64,000 bases of DNA from an uncultured Clostridia bacterium (GCA_947625555.1 CANQOT010000005.1:34511-98510); one strand, 5' to 3'; counted from the first letter of the stretch, positions 55,443 through 63,665 are shown. Numbers and translations are program-made. Notes: generated from the letters alone by a model not told the origin.

Positions 55443-56939
55443 TTACGAGACCCTCTTTAATTCCTCGTACACCTTCACCATAGCATAGGTATCGAGTTCG
55501 CAGTATTTGAGCAAATTCCGCTCCGCCTCGGCGCGCTCGCCTTCGGGCATCTCTTTGAGGCGCGGGAAGAGCTCCATCGCCTCGCTCCCGTTGTGCACCC
55601 CTTCCAGGTTGTGATAGTTGAGGGCGGGGTCGTCGGGATAGATCGCGGGGAGGACGCTCTTGATGGAAAACGAGCCACCCATGTCGCGATTGTAGTAGTA
55701 TCCGCGCTGGAACGGATCGAGGAGATCCTTGATGTTTTCCTTGATTTTGAGGAGGTGCGCTTGAAGGTCGGGGAAGGCCGCGGCAAGTTCCTTGATGCGC
55801 GTGCATTCGAACGTCTTATTGTAGGCGAGCACGCAGACGTCTTGGGGGATATCCGCGACGAGCCTTTCGGCAAGCGCCCTTCTCGGGTCCTCTTCCGGCC
55901 GCCCCAAAAACTCGCGGTGTTCGAGCTCACCGCCCGGTTCCTTCAAGATATGCAAAGAATACTGCACGGGGATCTGCTGATAGGGCCGCGTGCTGATGTA
56001 GCGCGGAATGGCGGGCTGGACCGTCTCGAAATCCAAAAAGTAGAGCGGGAAGGTGAGCGTCTGCAAAAAGCCGTCGATCCCCTCTCTGTCGATGTGCGTC
56101 CCCCTGTCCTCGAGGGCAAACTCCACCTGCCGGCGGCGCATCTCGTTGAGGGGGCCGCCGCTCTCTAATACATCCTTATAGCTGCGGATCCCCTCGCGGT
56201 AGAGCGCGAGCTTCTTCTCGTAGGCGAGACGGTACAGGCAGAACACGGAGGGCGAGGGCAAATTCCGCGTGCAATAGCCGAAGAAGGCACAGGGATAGGG
56301 ATCGTTGCACGATGCCGAAAGATCGATGGCAGGCTCTTCCTTGGAGGACATGACCTTTTCGGCCTCTTGCAGGCTCTCCTCCACCGTGCCGAGCTCCTCG
56401 TCCACGAGGGCGGTGATCTCCGTGATCTTGAAGAGCCTATGAAGGTCGAGAACGCCGTTAAAGACGTAGAGTGGGTCGAGTGTGACGACAAACACGCGGT
56501 TCACCTTCACCCCGCACTTTTGAAGGACGTATTTTTGATAGGACGTATCCACGATATAGACGTGGTGTTCGGGCGAAGTGCTGCTCTTGACTTCATAAAT
56601 ATCGTACCCCTGTTGCGTTTTTCGCAAGATATCCACGGCGCAATAGAGCCCCTGATAGTCGAAGGCGGCCTCGCAGATATTCTCCCTTCCCTCGGCGAGA
56701 TACATGCGCGTGAGCGCCTTCATCTTTTTGAGATCGAGAGTGCCGTCCGCCCGATACGAGGTGACCTCGACGAAGTCGCCGAAGAGCCCCATCGCAAGGT
56801 CGCCCACCTCGTTGCCCGCCGTATAGCGCGCCTGCGTCTCGGCATCGACGAGATATTCCTCGGGCTTGTATTTTTTGAGCCACGCGATCTTGGGACATTG
56901 CTTGAAATCACAGTACTTCGACTTGCTGAAATAAAACAT
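55443..56939 (-). CDS. DUF2779-type nuclease: Cas4/RecB-like PD-(D/E)XK + DEDD exonuclease-like domain
   Basis: N-term SKYCDFKQCPKIAWLKKY, AVDILRKTQQGYDIYEVKSST, CNDPYPCAFFGYC (Cas4-like Cys set); C-term PLYFLDFETVQPAIP, VLAYNKTFECTRIKELA, LLKYCELDTYAMVKVYEEL (DEDD motifs). Confidence 0.78.
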   Translation of the reverse strand: MFYFSKSKYCDFKQCPKIAWLKKYKPEEYLVDAETQARYTAGNEVGDLAMGLFGDFVEVTSYRADGTLDLKKMKALTRMYLAEGRENICEAAFDYQGLYCAVDILRKTQQGYDIYEVKSSTSPEHHVYIVDTSYQKYVLQKCGVKVNRVFVVTLDPLYVFNGVLDLHRLFKITEITALVDEELGTVEESLQEAEKVMSSKEEPAIDLSASCNDPYPCAFFGYCTRNLPSPSVFCLYRLAYEKKLALYREGIRSYKDVLESGGPLNEMRRRQVEFALEDRGTHIDREGIDGFLQTLTFPLYFLDFETVQPAIPRYISTRPYQQIPVQYSLHILKEPGGELEHREFLGRPEEDPRRALAERLVADIPQDVCVLAYNKTFECTRIKELAAAFPDLQAHLLKIKENIKDLLDPFQRGYYYNRDMGGSFSIKSVLPAIYPDDPALNYHNLEGVHNGSEAMELFPRLKEMPEGERAEAERNLLKYCELDTYAMVKVYEELKRVS

Positions 56940-56969
56940 CGCCTTCTCCTTTTGCCCCCGCGCACGCCG

Positions 56970-58247
56970 TCAGTTCTTTGTGGCGGTGAGGAAAAACATA
57001 CCCAACATGATGAAATATTTGCCTTCCATATAGTCGGCTTTCATCTGTTCGTGCCGTTCTTTCACTTTGGGAAGAAGATTGAACGCCTCGAAGTTATCAA
57101 AGTAGGAGGCGCTGTCTGCAGACCAAAGATCGGGATTAAAGTAGAGGTCCCAGAGCTCTTCGCGGTATTTCCCCCCAAAGTCCACGGAGGTGATCGCCGA
57201 GGAAAGCACGTCGATCTTACTAAATCCCGCATCCCGCAGCATCGCAGGAAGTTTGCGTGCCGTGCTTCTGTCTCCCGATTCCTTAGAATGCTCCCAGATG
57301 TAGAAACAGTCTTCAAAGAACTGCGAATGCGGATAGACAATGTTTGCGCCGTCGTCCTCATCCTGAATAAAGAGAGTGCCGTCGGGACTGAGCAACATAT
57401 AGAGATTTTTAAGAAGTCCTTCTGCATTACCAAGGTGTAACAGCACGGCAGAGATATGGATGATGTCGAATCCGAGAATGTTGTGCCGCTGCATACGCGA
57501 AAAGATCTGGCGGAAAAAGCCATCGGAAGTGACGTCGCAGCAGAAAAATTCGGTGTTCTCCGCAGCATTAGCTTTGGCGATTTCGATGGCTTCCGCATTG
57601 CTGTCCACGCCGATGAGAAAGCGGAAGTTGCTCTTTTCAAAGCGCACGAGAATGTTCTCCCCCGTATCGCAACCGATATCGAGGACTGCGGGAGAAGAAT
57701 ACTTCGGGAAGATATGCTCAAGATGCCGGATGGCATACTCGTTGAGATACCTGTTCTGCTCTTTGAGACGGATCTTCTCGACTTCTTTTTCAGTCGAATA
57801 AGTGCTTTGCAGATGTTCATCCGTCTTGAACGTGATGCCCGCCTGTTCGAAAATGGCAAGCACGAGGCTTTCGGTATCCTGATATTTTTCGGCGTAAAGC
57901 CAATTCAAACTACCCAAAAAGAGATTGATGATTTCTTGGTTTTCCTCTGTCAACGGTTCGAGTACGACGGGGACAATGTCGTAGGAAGGATTCTTCTTCT
58001 GCTGAAAGATCGCGCGGGCGATTTCGTTGCGCACCATGAGAGAAGAGACGCTCTCATTGGATAAAAAGACCACGAAATCGTTGGAATTATTGATAGCCTG
58101 GTTGATCTCTTCGATAAAATGCTGCTTACTGTCACGGAGCTGAAACCAACAGGATATACCGTAAAACTTGATCGTGTTGACGATCTTCTCCATTTTATCC
58201 CTGTTGGCATTGGAATAGGAAATAAAGATATCGAACTTTTCCGCCAT
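56970..58247 (-). CDS. TIR domain - SAM-dependent methyltransferase fusion protein (copy 2)
   Basis: N-term FDIFISYSNANRDKMEKIVNTIKFYGISCWFQLRDSKQHFIEEINQAINNSNDFVVFLSNESVSSLMVRNEIARAI (TIR); C-term AVLDIGCDTGENILVRFE...LIGVDSNAEAIEIAKANA...FFCCDVTSD...IIHISAVLLHLGNAEGLLKNLYMLLSPDGTLFIQDEDD (class I MTase). Confidence 0.83.
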   Translation of the reverse strand: MAEKFDIFISYSNANRDKMEKIVNTIKFYGISCWFQLRDSKQHFIEEINQAINNSNDFVVFLSNESVSSLMVRNEIARAIFQQKKNPSYDIVPVVLEPLTEENQEIINLFLGSLNWLYAEKYQDTESLVLAIFEQAGITFKTDEHLQSTYSTEKEVEKIRLKEQNRYLNEYAIRHLEHIFPKYSSPAVLDIGCDTGENILVRFEKSNFRFLIGVDSNAEAIEIAKANAAENTEFFCCDVTSDGFFRQIFSRMQRHNILGFDIIHISAVLLHLGNAEGLLKNLYMLLSPDGTLFIQDEDDGANIVYPHSQFFEDCFYIWEHSKESGDRSTARKLPAMLRDAGFSKIDVLSSAITSVDFGGKYREELWDLYFNPDLWSADSASYFDNFEAFNLLPKVKERHEQMKADYMEGKYFIMLGMFFLTATKN

Positions 58248-58349
58248 GATGGTTATACCTCGAAAGCATCATATTCCGTTTCGTATTATATCACGCCCCG
58301 CCCCTCAATTCAAGCCTTTTTTGATCTTATCAATTTTGATTTGTTCCTC

Positions 58350-59615
58350 TTATTCTTGATCGGAGGCATTTGCATTGCCATACTTTTCTTGATATTTTTC
58401 CGCAAATTTCTCCATGAGCCGATAAGCGGGGAAATTTTTGTCTTCGGGGCGGCTCCATCTCCCCGTCGTGCGGCAGGCAATCTCGATTTGATCAGTGGTT
58501 GTAAGAAACCAATATCGCACCCAGACTTTTTTTCCGTTTACCATTTGGCGAAGTACGAGAGTTTCGAGTTCATCCGAGGCAACGCCGTTCACGCTCTTCA
58601 CATGGGTAATTTCGTAACCTATAGCCTCGTTATACTCCTTGCTCTTAACGATGTTGCGCTCTATCCCTTTCAATAATGCTATGCAGGCCTCCTCGCGGCT
58701 CTCTTTCGGTTCCTCGTAAGTATCGGCGGCTAAAATTGCCTCGAAGTCGGGTTTTTCGATGCCTTCATAGAAATAATTCTGAAGCAGGGCGCGCAAGATC
58801 TTGCCGAAGAGAACATACTTCCGATAGTCGTTGGCAAGACGGTTTGCGGGGTGGGGCAAAAGATACAGCGATATATTTTCACCGTCTAATTCCTTTGCCA
58901 ACCGATAATATGTCCGCTCGCCGAAGGCAAAGACGATGACCTTTTCGTCTCTCTTCCCTTCGCGCAGAAGGTTGAGTTCTCTCTTCAAGAAGTTTTCTAT
59001 ACAATCCTTTGCAATGTAATCATTTCCGTTGCCATCGTTGGGATATTCGTCCGTTGTCAGATAATTTTTCTGATCGTTCTTCATGCCGCATTTGACCATG
59101 TTCGTCACATAGGCGTTCGCCATATGGAAGGTGCGGATAGCGGAATAAATCATCCAGCCGTATTCCTTTTGGACGAAATATTGCGGATAGAAAAATTTCT
59201 CGTTCGGCTCTCCGCACTGCCCCATGACCCAATACCAACTCTTGCTGATGTATTTTCCCTTATAAAGCGGTAAATCACCGCCGTCGACCGCGCCCGGGTT
59301 TTCCATGACGAAGAGGACTGGCTTTTGCGACCAAGCCGCAACCGTATCATGATCGACCCCGTGTGCATCCAAAAAGTCGAGGGTATGTGTGCCGTGCGTA
59401 ATGCGCGTGAATACGCATTTGGTGCCATCCTCTTGAACGAGTTCGCAGCCGTCGCATTTCCGGCAGACAGTGATTTTCTTATTGTCGTGTGTTCCCTTTT
59501 CCTCTTCGATGAAATGCTTGAAATTATAATCCTTTTCATCGGGTGCAAATTCAATCAGTCCGTCTTTCCCGAAATTCAGACTATGAAGGTTTTTGACGAT
59601 GGCTTCCAAATCCAT
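58350..59615 (-). CDS. UDG-superfamily-like protein of unknown function
   Basis: CRKCDGCELVQEDGTKC, KPVLFVMENPGAVDGG, AYVTNMVKCGMKND, DCIENFLKRELNLLREGKRDEKVIVFAFGERTYYRL, LYLLPHPANRLANDY: same order as family 4/5 UDG motifs. Confidence 0.5.
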   Translation of the reverse strand: MDLEAIVKNLHSLNFGKDGLIEFAPDEKDYNFKHFIEEEKGTHDNKKITVCRKCDGCELVQEDGTKCVFTRITHGTHTLDFLDAHGVDHDTVAAWSQKPVLFVMENPGAVDGGDLPLYKGKYISKSWYWVMGQCGEPNEKFFYPQYFVQKEYGWMIYSAIRTFHMANAYVTNMVKCGMKNDQKNYLTTDEYPNDGNGNDYIAKDCIENFLKRELNLLREGKRDEKVIVFAFGERTYYRLAKELDGENISLYLLPHPANRLANDYRKYVLFGKILRALLQNYFYEGIEKPDFEAILAADTYEEPKESREEACIALLKGIERNIVKSKEYNEAIGYEITHVKSVNGVASDELETLVLRQMVNGKKVWVRYWFLTTTDQIEIACRTTGRWSRPEDKNFPAYRLMEKFAEKYQEKYGNANASDQE

Positions 59616-59683
59616 AAATTTTCTCCTTTTGTTGATAATATTTTACCGTAGTATAGAACAAAGATTTTGCAGGTGCAATGGGT

Positions 59684-61486
59684 TTATGGCTTTCTTTTGC
59701 AACAGCCGATGACGGCGTCGAAAATATTTGATTCAACCGCGCCGATGAGCGCCGTTTTTCCGTCGGTTTTGATATTCCGAATCGTCTCTTCAAACGCATA
59801 TTTTGGAATGCGGAGCAGGATCACGAAGGCGTCGTATGGCTCGGCGGCAATTTCGCCGATTTTTGACGTAAGTTCCGCCTCTTCCCCCGCGCGGACGATC
59901 TTCATTTCGCAGACCGAATACGTATCCCGAAAGTACTTGACGTCCGTCTTGCAGAGCGCGACAAGGGCATTTTCACGCTGCGCCCCGTCGATCAGGGCGT
60001 CGAAGAAGCGCGGCGAAAGGGGCTTTTTCTCCCTTTCGCCGATCTCGAGATCGTACTTTTTCAAGAATTTTCGTACGAACGGCGCGCAGTCGGCATAAAA
60101 AGGAAGGTCGCCGCGGAACGCTTCGAGCTTTTCCATAACGGTATCGAGGTCGGGCGCCCTTGCGAGCATTTCATTCCGAATGCCCGTGAGTTCCGCGATC
60201 TCGGGCGGAAGGCTTCCCTCAAAGGCGACAAGGGAGAAAAAGCGCTCCGTCAGCTTCCCGTCTGTGATTTTGTCTGCCGAAACGGAGATCACGCGGTCAT
60301 GCTCTTCGTTTAAGCCGCTCGTCTCGACATCCAAGAGAACATATTTCTCACATGGGAAATTCTTTCCGCCGAAGATCTCCATGCCGTAATTTCCCCTATC
60401 GTCGAAGAGCTGAACGACCTGCACATGCCTTCCCGCAAGCTGCTTGGAATTGCGCCATGCGGAGAAGGGTTTTTCAAAGTGGGCGGGAATAAGGATGCTG
60501 ACGTCCATACGCGCCGCAAGCTCTTTAAGCCTCAACGTCTCCGAAAGACGGCGGTAGCGAGCATGGCTTTCCCCTTCCGAAAACAGTTTGAGATCGAGCA
60601 CGATCAGTCCGCAATTATCAATATGGGGGGCGATTTTTTCGGCAGCAGCGAGTGAAAGCCGCTCATCCGTGCACACTCTGCCGTCCAAAGATTTCGTCTC
60701 ATACTTCTCGGTGAGGCAAATTTTTTCGGTGGGAAATGCCGAATAAACGCTATCCTCTTTGTCGGTAAAGACCTTCACGCCGTCCCACGGCGGCTCGTGT
60801 GCAAGGCGGCAAAATTCGAGCACAAGTTCGTCCTCCCGCTCGGTTTCGAGCCCTTCGAGGAAGGTGACGCCGTACTCCGAGAAGAGGACGTTGTAGAGGT
60901 CCTCAATTTCGCCCTCCTCCTCGTCCATGAGGGCGAGCGCGAGGCGTGCATAAGCAAGCGTCCATGTGAGAAGGTCATCTCTCGTGTTCATCATGATGTC
61001 CTTGTCGAGGAGGAAAATCTCATATTCCGAGAATATCTCCGTCGTGGGCGTCCCGTCCTTAAATTCCCTTCGGATGGGAAACGTTTTCCCGAACTGCCGC
61101 ACGGGATGGACAAAAGAAAGTCCGCACTTTTTTGCGTGCTCGGCGAAGATACCTGCCGTATCGAAAAAGTTCGGAATCACAACGGGGACGCCCCCCTCTG
61201 CAAACGCACACACCCGTTTTGCGACATCTTCAAACGAGAGCGCGCCGATGAGGTGATCCTCCTGAACGCCGTAAGCCTCGGGGTTGCACGGGTCAAATTC
61301 GATGTCGTGCGCGTCGTAGCCGTCGATTGCAATAAACGAGGAGAAGTGGGAGACGATCTTCCTCTTCTCGATTTTAACCGCTGCAACTTCAACAAGATAG
61401 GGTTTTTCGGGTTTCTCTTTCAGCCCGCGGATATCGTCCGCGCAGGCAAATCCGAGGATGACATAGCTTTCGTTTCTGTCGATCAT
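59684..61486 (-). CDS. Multi-domain protein: two DnaQ-like exonuclease-fold regions flanking a DnaB-helicase-like segment
   Basis: C-term KYVLLDVETSGLNEEHDRVISVSADKITDGKLTERFFSLVAFEG (DnaQ-like); N-term YLVEVAAVKIEKRKIVSHFSSFIAIDG (DnaQ-like, lacking DxE); middle DNCGLIVLDLKLFSEGESHARYRRLSETLRLKELAARMDVSILIPAHFEKP resembles the DnaB Walker B/H3 region. Confidence 0.5.
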   Translation of the reverse strand: MIDRNESYVILGFACADDIRGLKEKPEKPYLVEVAAVKIEKRKIVSHFSSFIAIDGYDAHDIEFDPCNPEAYGVQEDHLIGALSFEDVAKRVCAFAEGGVPVVIPNFFDTAGIFAEHAKKCGLSFVHPVRQFGKTFPIRREFKDGTPTTEIFSEYEIFLLDKDIMMNTRDDLLTWTLAYARLALALMDEEEGEIEDLYNVLFSEYGVTFLEGLETEREDELVLEFCRLAHEPPWDGVKVFTDKEDSVYSAFPTEKICLTEKYETKSLDGRVCTDERLSLAAAEKIAPHIDNCGLIVLDLKLFSEGESHARYRRLSETLRLKELAARMDVSILIPAHFEKPFSAWRNSKQLAGRHVQVVQLFDDRGNYGMEIFGGKNFPCEKYVLLDVETSGLNEEHDRVISVSADKITDGKLTERFFSLVAFEGSLPPEIAELTGIRNEMLARAPDLDTVMEKLEAFRGDLPFYADCAPFVRKFLKKYDLEIGEREKKPLSPRFFDALIDGAQRENALVALCKTDVKYFRDTYSVCEMKIVRAGEEAELTSKIGEIAAEPYDAFVILLRIPKYAFEETIRNIKTDGKTALIGAVESNIFDAVIGCCKRKP

Positions 61487-61501
61487 GATTTTCTCCTTTG
61501 G

Positions 61502-62500
61502 TTATTCTTCGTAATTTTTTTGCATCTCGACGATGTCCGAGCATACCATGTCCGCAAGTGACTGTGGCGAAAGAACTTTCACATATCTCCCGAAGCTCAG
61601 GATCCAGAAGCGCATAGCGCGGGGAGAAGCGGTGACGCTCACACGGTATTCCCCCGAAGGGAGGAGCTCGATGTCCGCCTCTCGCCCGAAGGTGTCAAAC
61701 ACATAGTCGGGAATGTTTTGGGGGCTGTTGCGCGTCTCAAAGACGATCTTCTGCGGCTCATCGTAGTAGAGATTGGGGAGGCGGCTTTGCAGTTTCCCCA
61801 AATTTAACCCGTTCTCGCAGCCCTTGATAGAGGTGACGGGACGGGCACGTTCTTCCAAGGCGGAAACCTCCGTCATGCGGTCAACGCGCACGAACGCCAA
61901 GTCGTCGTGCCCCGCGAAGGCACAGGCGAGGTAGTACCCGCCGTTCTTCAAAAAGAGCTGAAAGGGGCTCGCTGTGTACGGCGTTTCCCGCCGCGGATGA
62001 AGTTTTTTGTCGGCGCCGTAGTCCTGATAGATGAATTTTACCTGCCGTTTTGCGGCGATCGCCTCGGTGAGAAGTTCGACGGAGAGGAAGAACTCCTGCC
62101 CGTCCGACTTGATATAATCGTCGAGGTTGACGACGTGGCGGGCATAATTTTTGAAATACTTCCCGCCCTCCTTTACGAGTTTTTCAATGAGCTGTTTGGT
62201 GTGCGCCTTGCAGATATTGCGGCTTGCAAGCACGGAATCGACGAGAAGGCGCAACTCCCCCACTTCGAACTTTTTCTCGGCGAGATATACGCCCGATTTA
62301 TCGGAGAGAATTTCATAGCCCGCGTCCTGCAAATATTCGATATTCCGCGCGACCGCCTTCCTCTCGCACTCGATGCCGTAAACGACTTTGAGCAGGCTTA
62401 TGATATCGCCCTGATGAAGTTTATGCTCGGCGTCCGAATATTCCGTCAGAATTTCGAGAATGCGCAGAATGAGCAGTTTTTTGGGTTCATAACTTTCCAT
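61502..62500 (-). CDS. WYL-domain transcriptional regulator
   Basis: N-term HTH (ISLLKVVYGIECERKAVARNIEYLQDAGYEILSDKSGVYL), central WYL-like VKFIYQDYGADKKLHPRRETPYTASPFQLFLKNGGYYLACAFAGHDDLAFVRVDRM. Confidence 0.85.
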   Translation of the reverse strand: MESYEPKKLLILRILEILTEYSDAEHKLHQGDIISLLKVVYGIECERKAVARNIEYLQDAGYEILSDKSGVYLAEKKFEVGELRLLVDSVLASRNICKAHTKQLIEKLVKEGGKYFKNYARHVVNLDDYIKSDGQEFFLSVELLTEAIAAKRQVKFIYQDYGADKKLHPRRETPYTASPFQLFLKNGGYYLACAFAGHDDLAFVRVDRMTEVSALEERARPVTSIKGCENGLNLGKLQSRLPNLYYDEPQKIVFETRNSPQNIPDYVFDTFGREADIELLPSGEYRVSVTASPRAMRFWILSFGRYVKVLSPQSLADMVCSDIVEMQKNYEE

Positions 62501-62591
62501 TTCGTTCTCCTTTTGCTCTATGATAGCAAAAGCCTTGTACCGAAAACGGGACAAGGACAGTATAACATAGATCAAATGACATTGCAAGGGG

Positions 62592-62903
62592 TCAATTGTT
62601 TGCAAGTTCCGCTTCCAATTCGTCGAATGCGTCCCGCATCGCCTCTTCCTTTGTCGCGTACTGATAGCGGGAAAAGTGCTTGTCGAAGGCATACTTCCAC
62701 CCGTATTTCGTTCCATCCTCGCGGGAAAGCTCGAAGAGGACGATCGTGTGCCCCTTGATGCGCAGATAGCTGTTCCCGTTGCGGGAGGTCTGCCACTGCC
62801 GCGTTACAAACGACCGCTCGCGCGACTGCCTCGATTTGAACGCCTGCTCCCGTTTCTTTGCCCCTTCGATATCGCCCTGCATCTTTCCCGCGCAGACGCA
62901 CAT
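62592..62903 (-). CDS. Small hypothetical protein
   Basis: Open frame in the same-strand run; basic N-terminus then GNSYLRIKGHTIVLFELSREDGTKYGWKYAFDKHFSRYQYATKEEAMRDAFDELEAEL. Confidence 0.5.
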   Translation of the reverse strand: MCVCAGKMQGDIEGAKKREQAFKSRQSRERSFVTRQWQTSRNGNSYLRIKGHTIVLFELSREDGTKYGWKYAFDKHFSRYQYATKEEAMRDAFDELEAELANN

Positions 62904-62906
62904 TCA

Positions 62907-63665
62907 TTACAACGCCTTGAAAAAAAGAATTACATCGTCCCCTTTCTGATTTTTGTATATATAATTATCCGTTTCAAACCCAACTTTATGATGAAGTTTT
63001 ATGCTTGCGATATTGTCAGCGCGTACCTGTTGATAGACAATTTTATAGCACTTTTCTCTACAAATTTCAAGCGCCCTATTCATGGCGATCGTACCGTACC
63101 CTTTTCTGCAACAGCCCAAAAACAACTCTATACCGATGGAAACTACGCTCTTTGAATGTTCATACAACGAAAGCGTACCGACCACTTTTTTACCCTGAAC
63201 GATTGCAAACATTTCAAAGTACTTTCCGTGATAGTCGAGAGAGTTCCAATCGCCTATCATTTTATCAATTGCTCGTATGGACATATTCGGACAATAGAAT
63301 TTTTGTAATGTTCCAATGTCCTCTGAATTGGGAATGAAGTTTCGCAGTACACATTTTTCCATATATTCGCTTACCAGTAACCCTTCGGCTCCCTTATTTT
63401 TTTCACCAACGACTATGAGATTTTGCTCTGCCTTTTGATAATATCGTGTTTCATCGAGTCTCTCCCCGGATAACAGCTCATTTACGCTGATACCGAGCAG
63501 ATTACAAAGCGGCATCATCAAACCGACTTCGGGCAATCCGCTACCCGTCTCCCACTTTGAAACTGTCTTTTCGGAGATCCCCAAACTTTCCGCAACCCGC
63601 CGTTGTGTGAACTTTTTCTCTATTCGGATAGCTTTCAAAAATTGTCCGATTTTGATTTGTTCCAT
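62907..63665 (-). CDS. XRE-family HTH - GNAT acetyltransferase fusion
   Basis: N-term IGQFLKAIRIEKKFTQRRVAESLGISEKTVSKWETGSGLPEVGLMMPLCNLLGISVNELLSGE; C-term GTLSLYEHSKSVVSIGIELFLGCCRKGYGTIAMNRALEICREKCYKIVYQQVRADNIASIKLHHKVGFE. Confidence 0.88.
   Translation of the reverse strand: MEQIKIGQFLKAIRIEKKFTQRRVAESLGISEKTVSKWETGSGLPEVGLMMPLCNLLGISVNELLSGERLDETRYYQKAEQNLIVVGEKNKGAEGLLVSEYMEKCVLRNFIPNSEDIGTLQKFYCPNMSIRAIDKMIGDWNSLDYHGKYFEMFAIVQGKKVVGTLSLYEHSKSVVSIGIELFLGCCRKGYGTIAMNRALEICREKCYKIVYQQVRADNIASIKLHHKVGFETDNYIYKNQKGDDVILFFKAL

Noticed and set aside
55443-56939. CRISPR-associated Cas4 / CRISPR locus
   Set aside because: The Cas4-like domain is fused to a DEDD domain and no direct-repeat array or other cas gene was seen anywhere in the window.
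53623-58247. Classical Thoeris system
   Set aside because: TIR proteins are present but no ThsA-like SIR2/SLOG or other Thoeris effector is visible; the TIRs are fused to methyltransferases instead.
53623-58247. Restriction-modification system
   Set aside because: The methyltransferase domains look like small-molecule/generic class I MTases; no DPPY/NPPY or PCQ motif of DNA MTases and no target-recognition domain was recognised.
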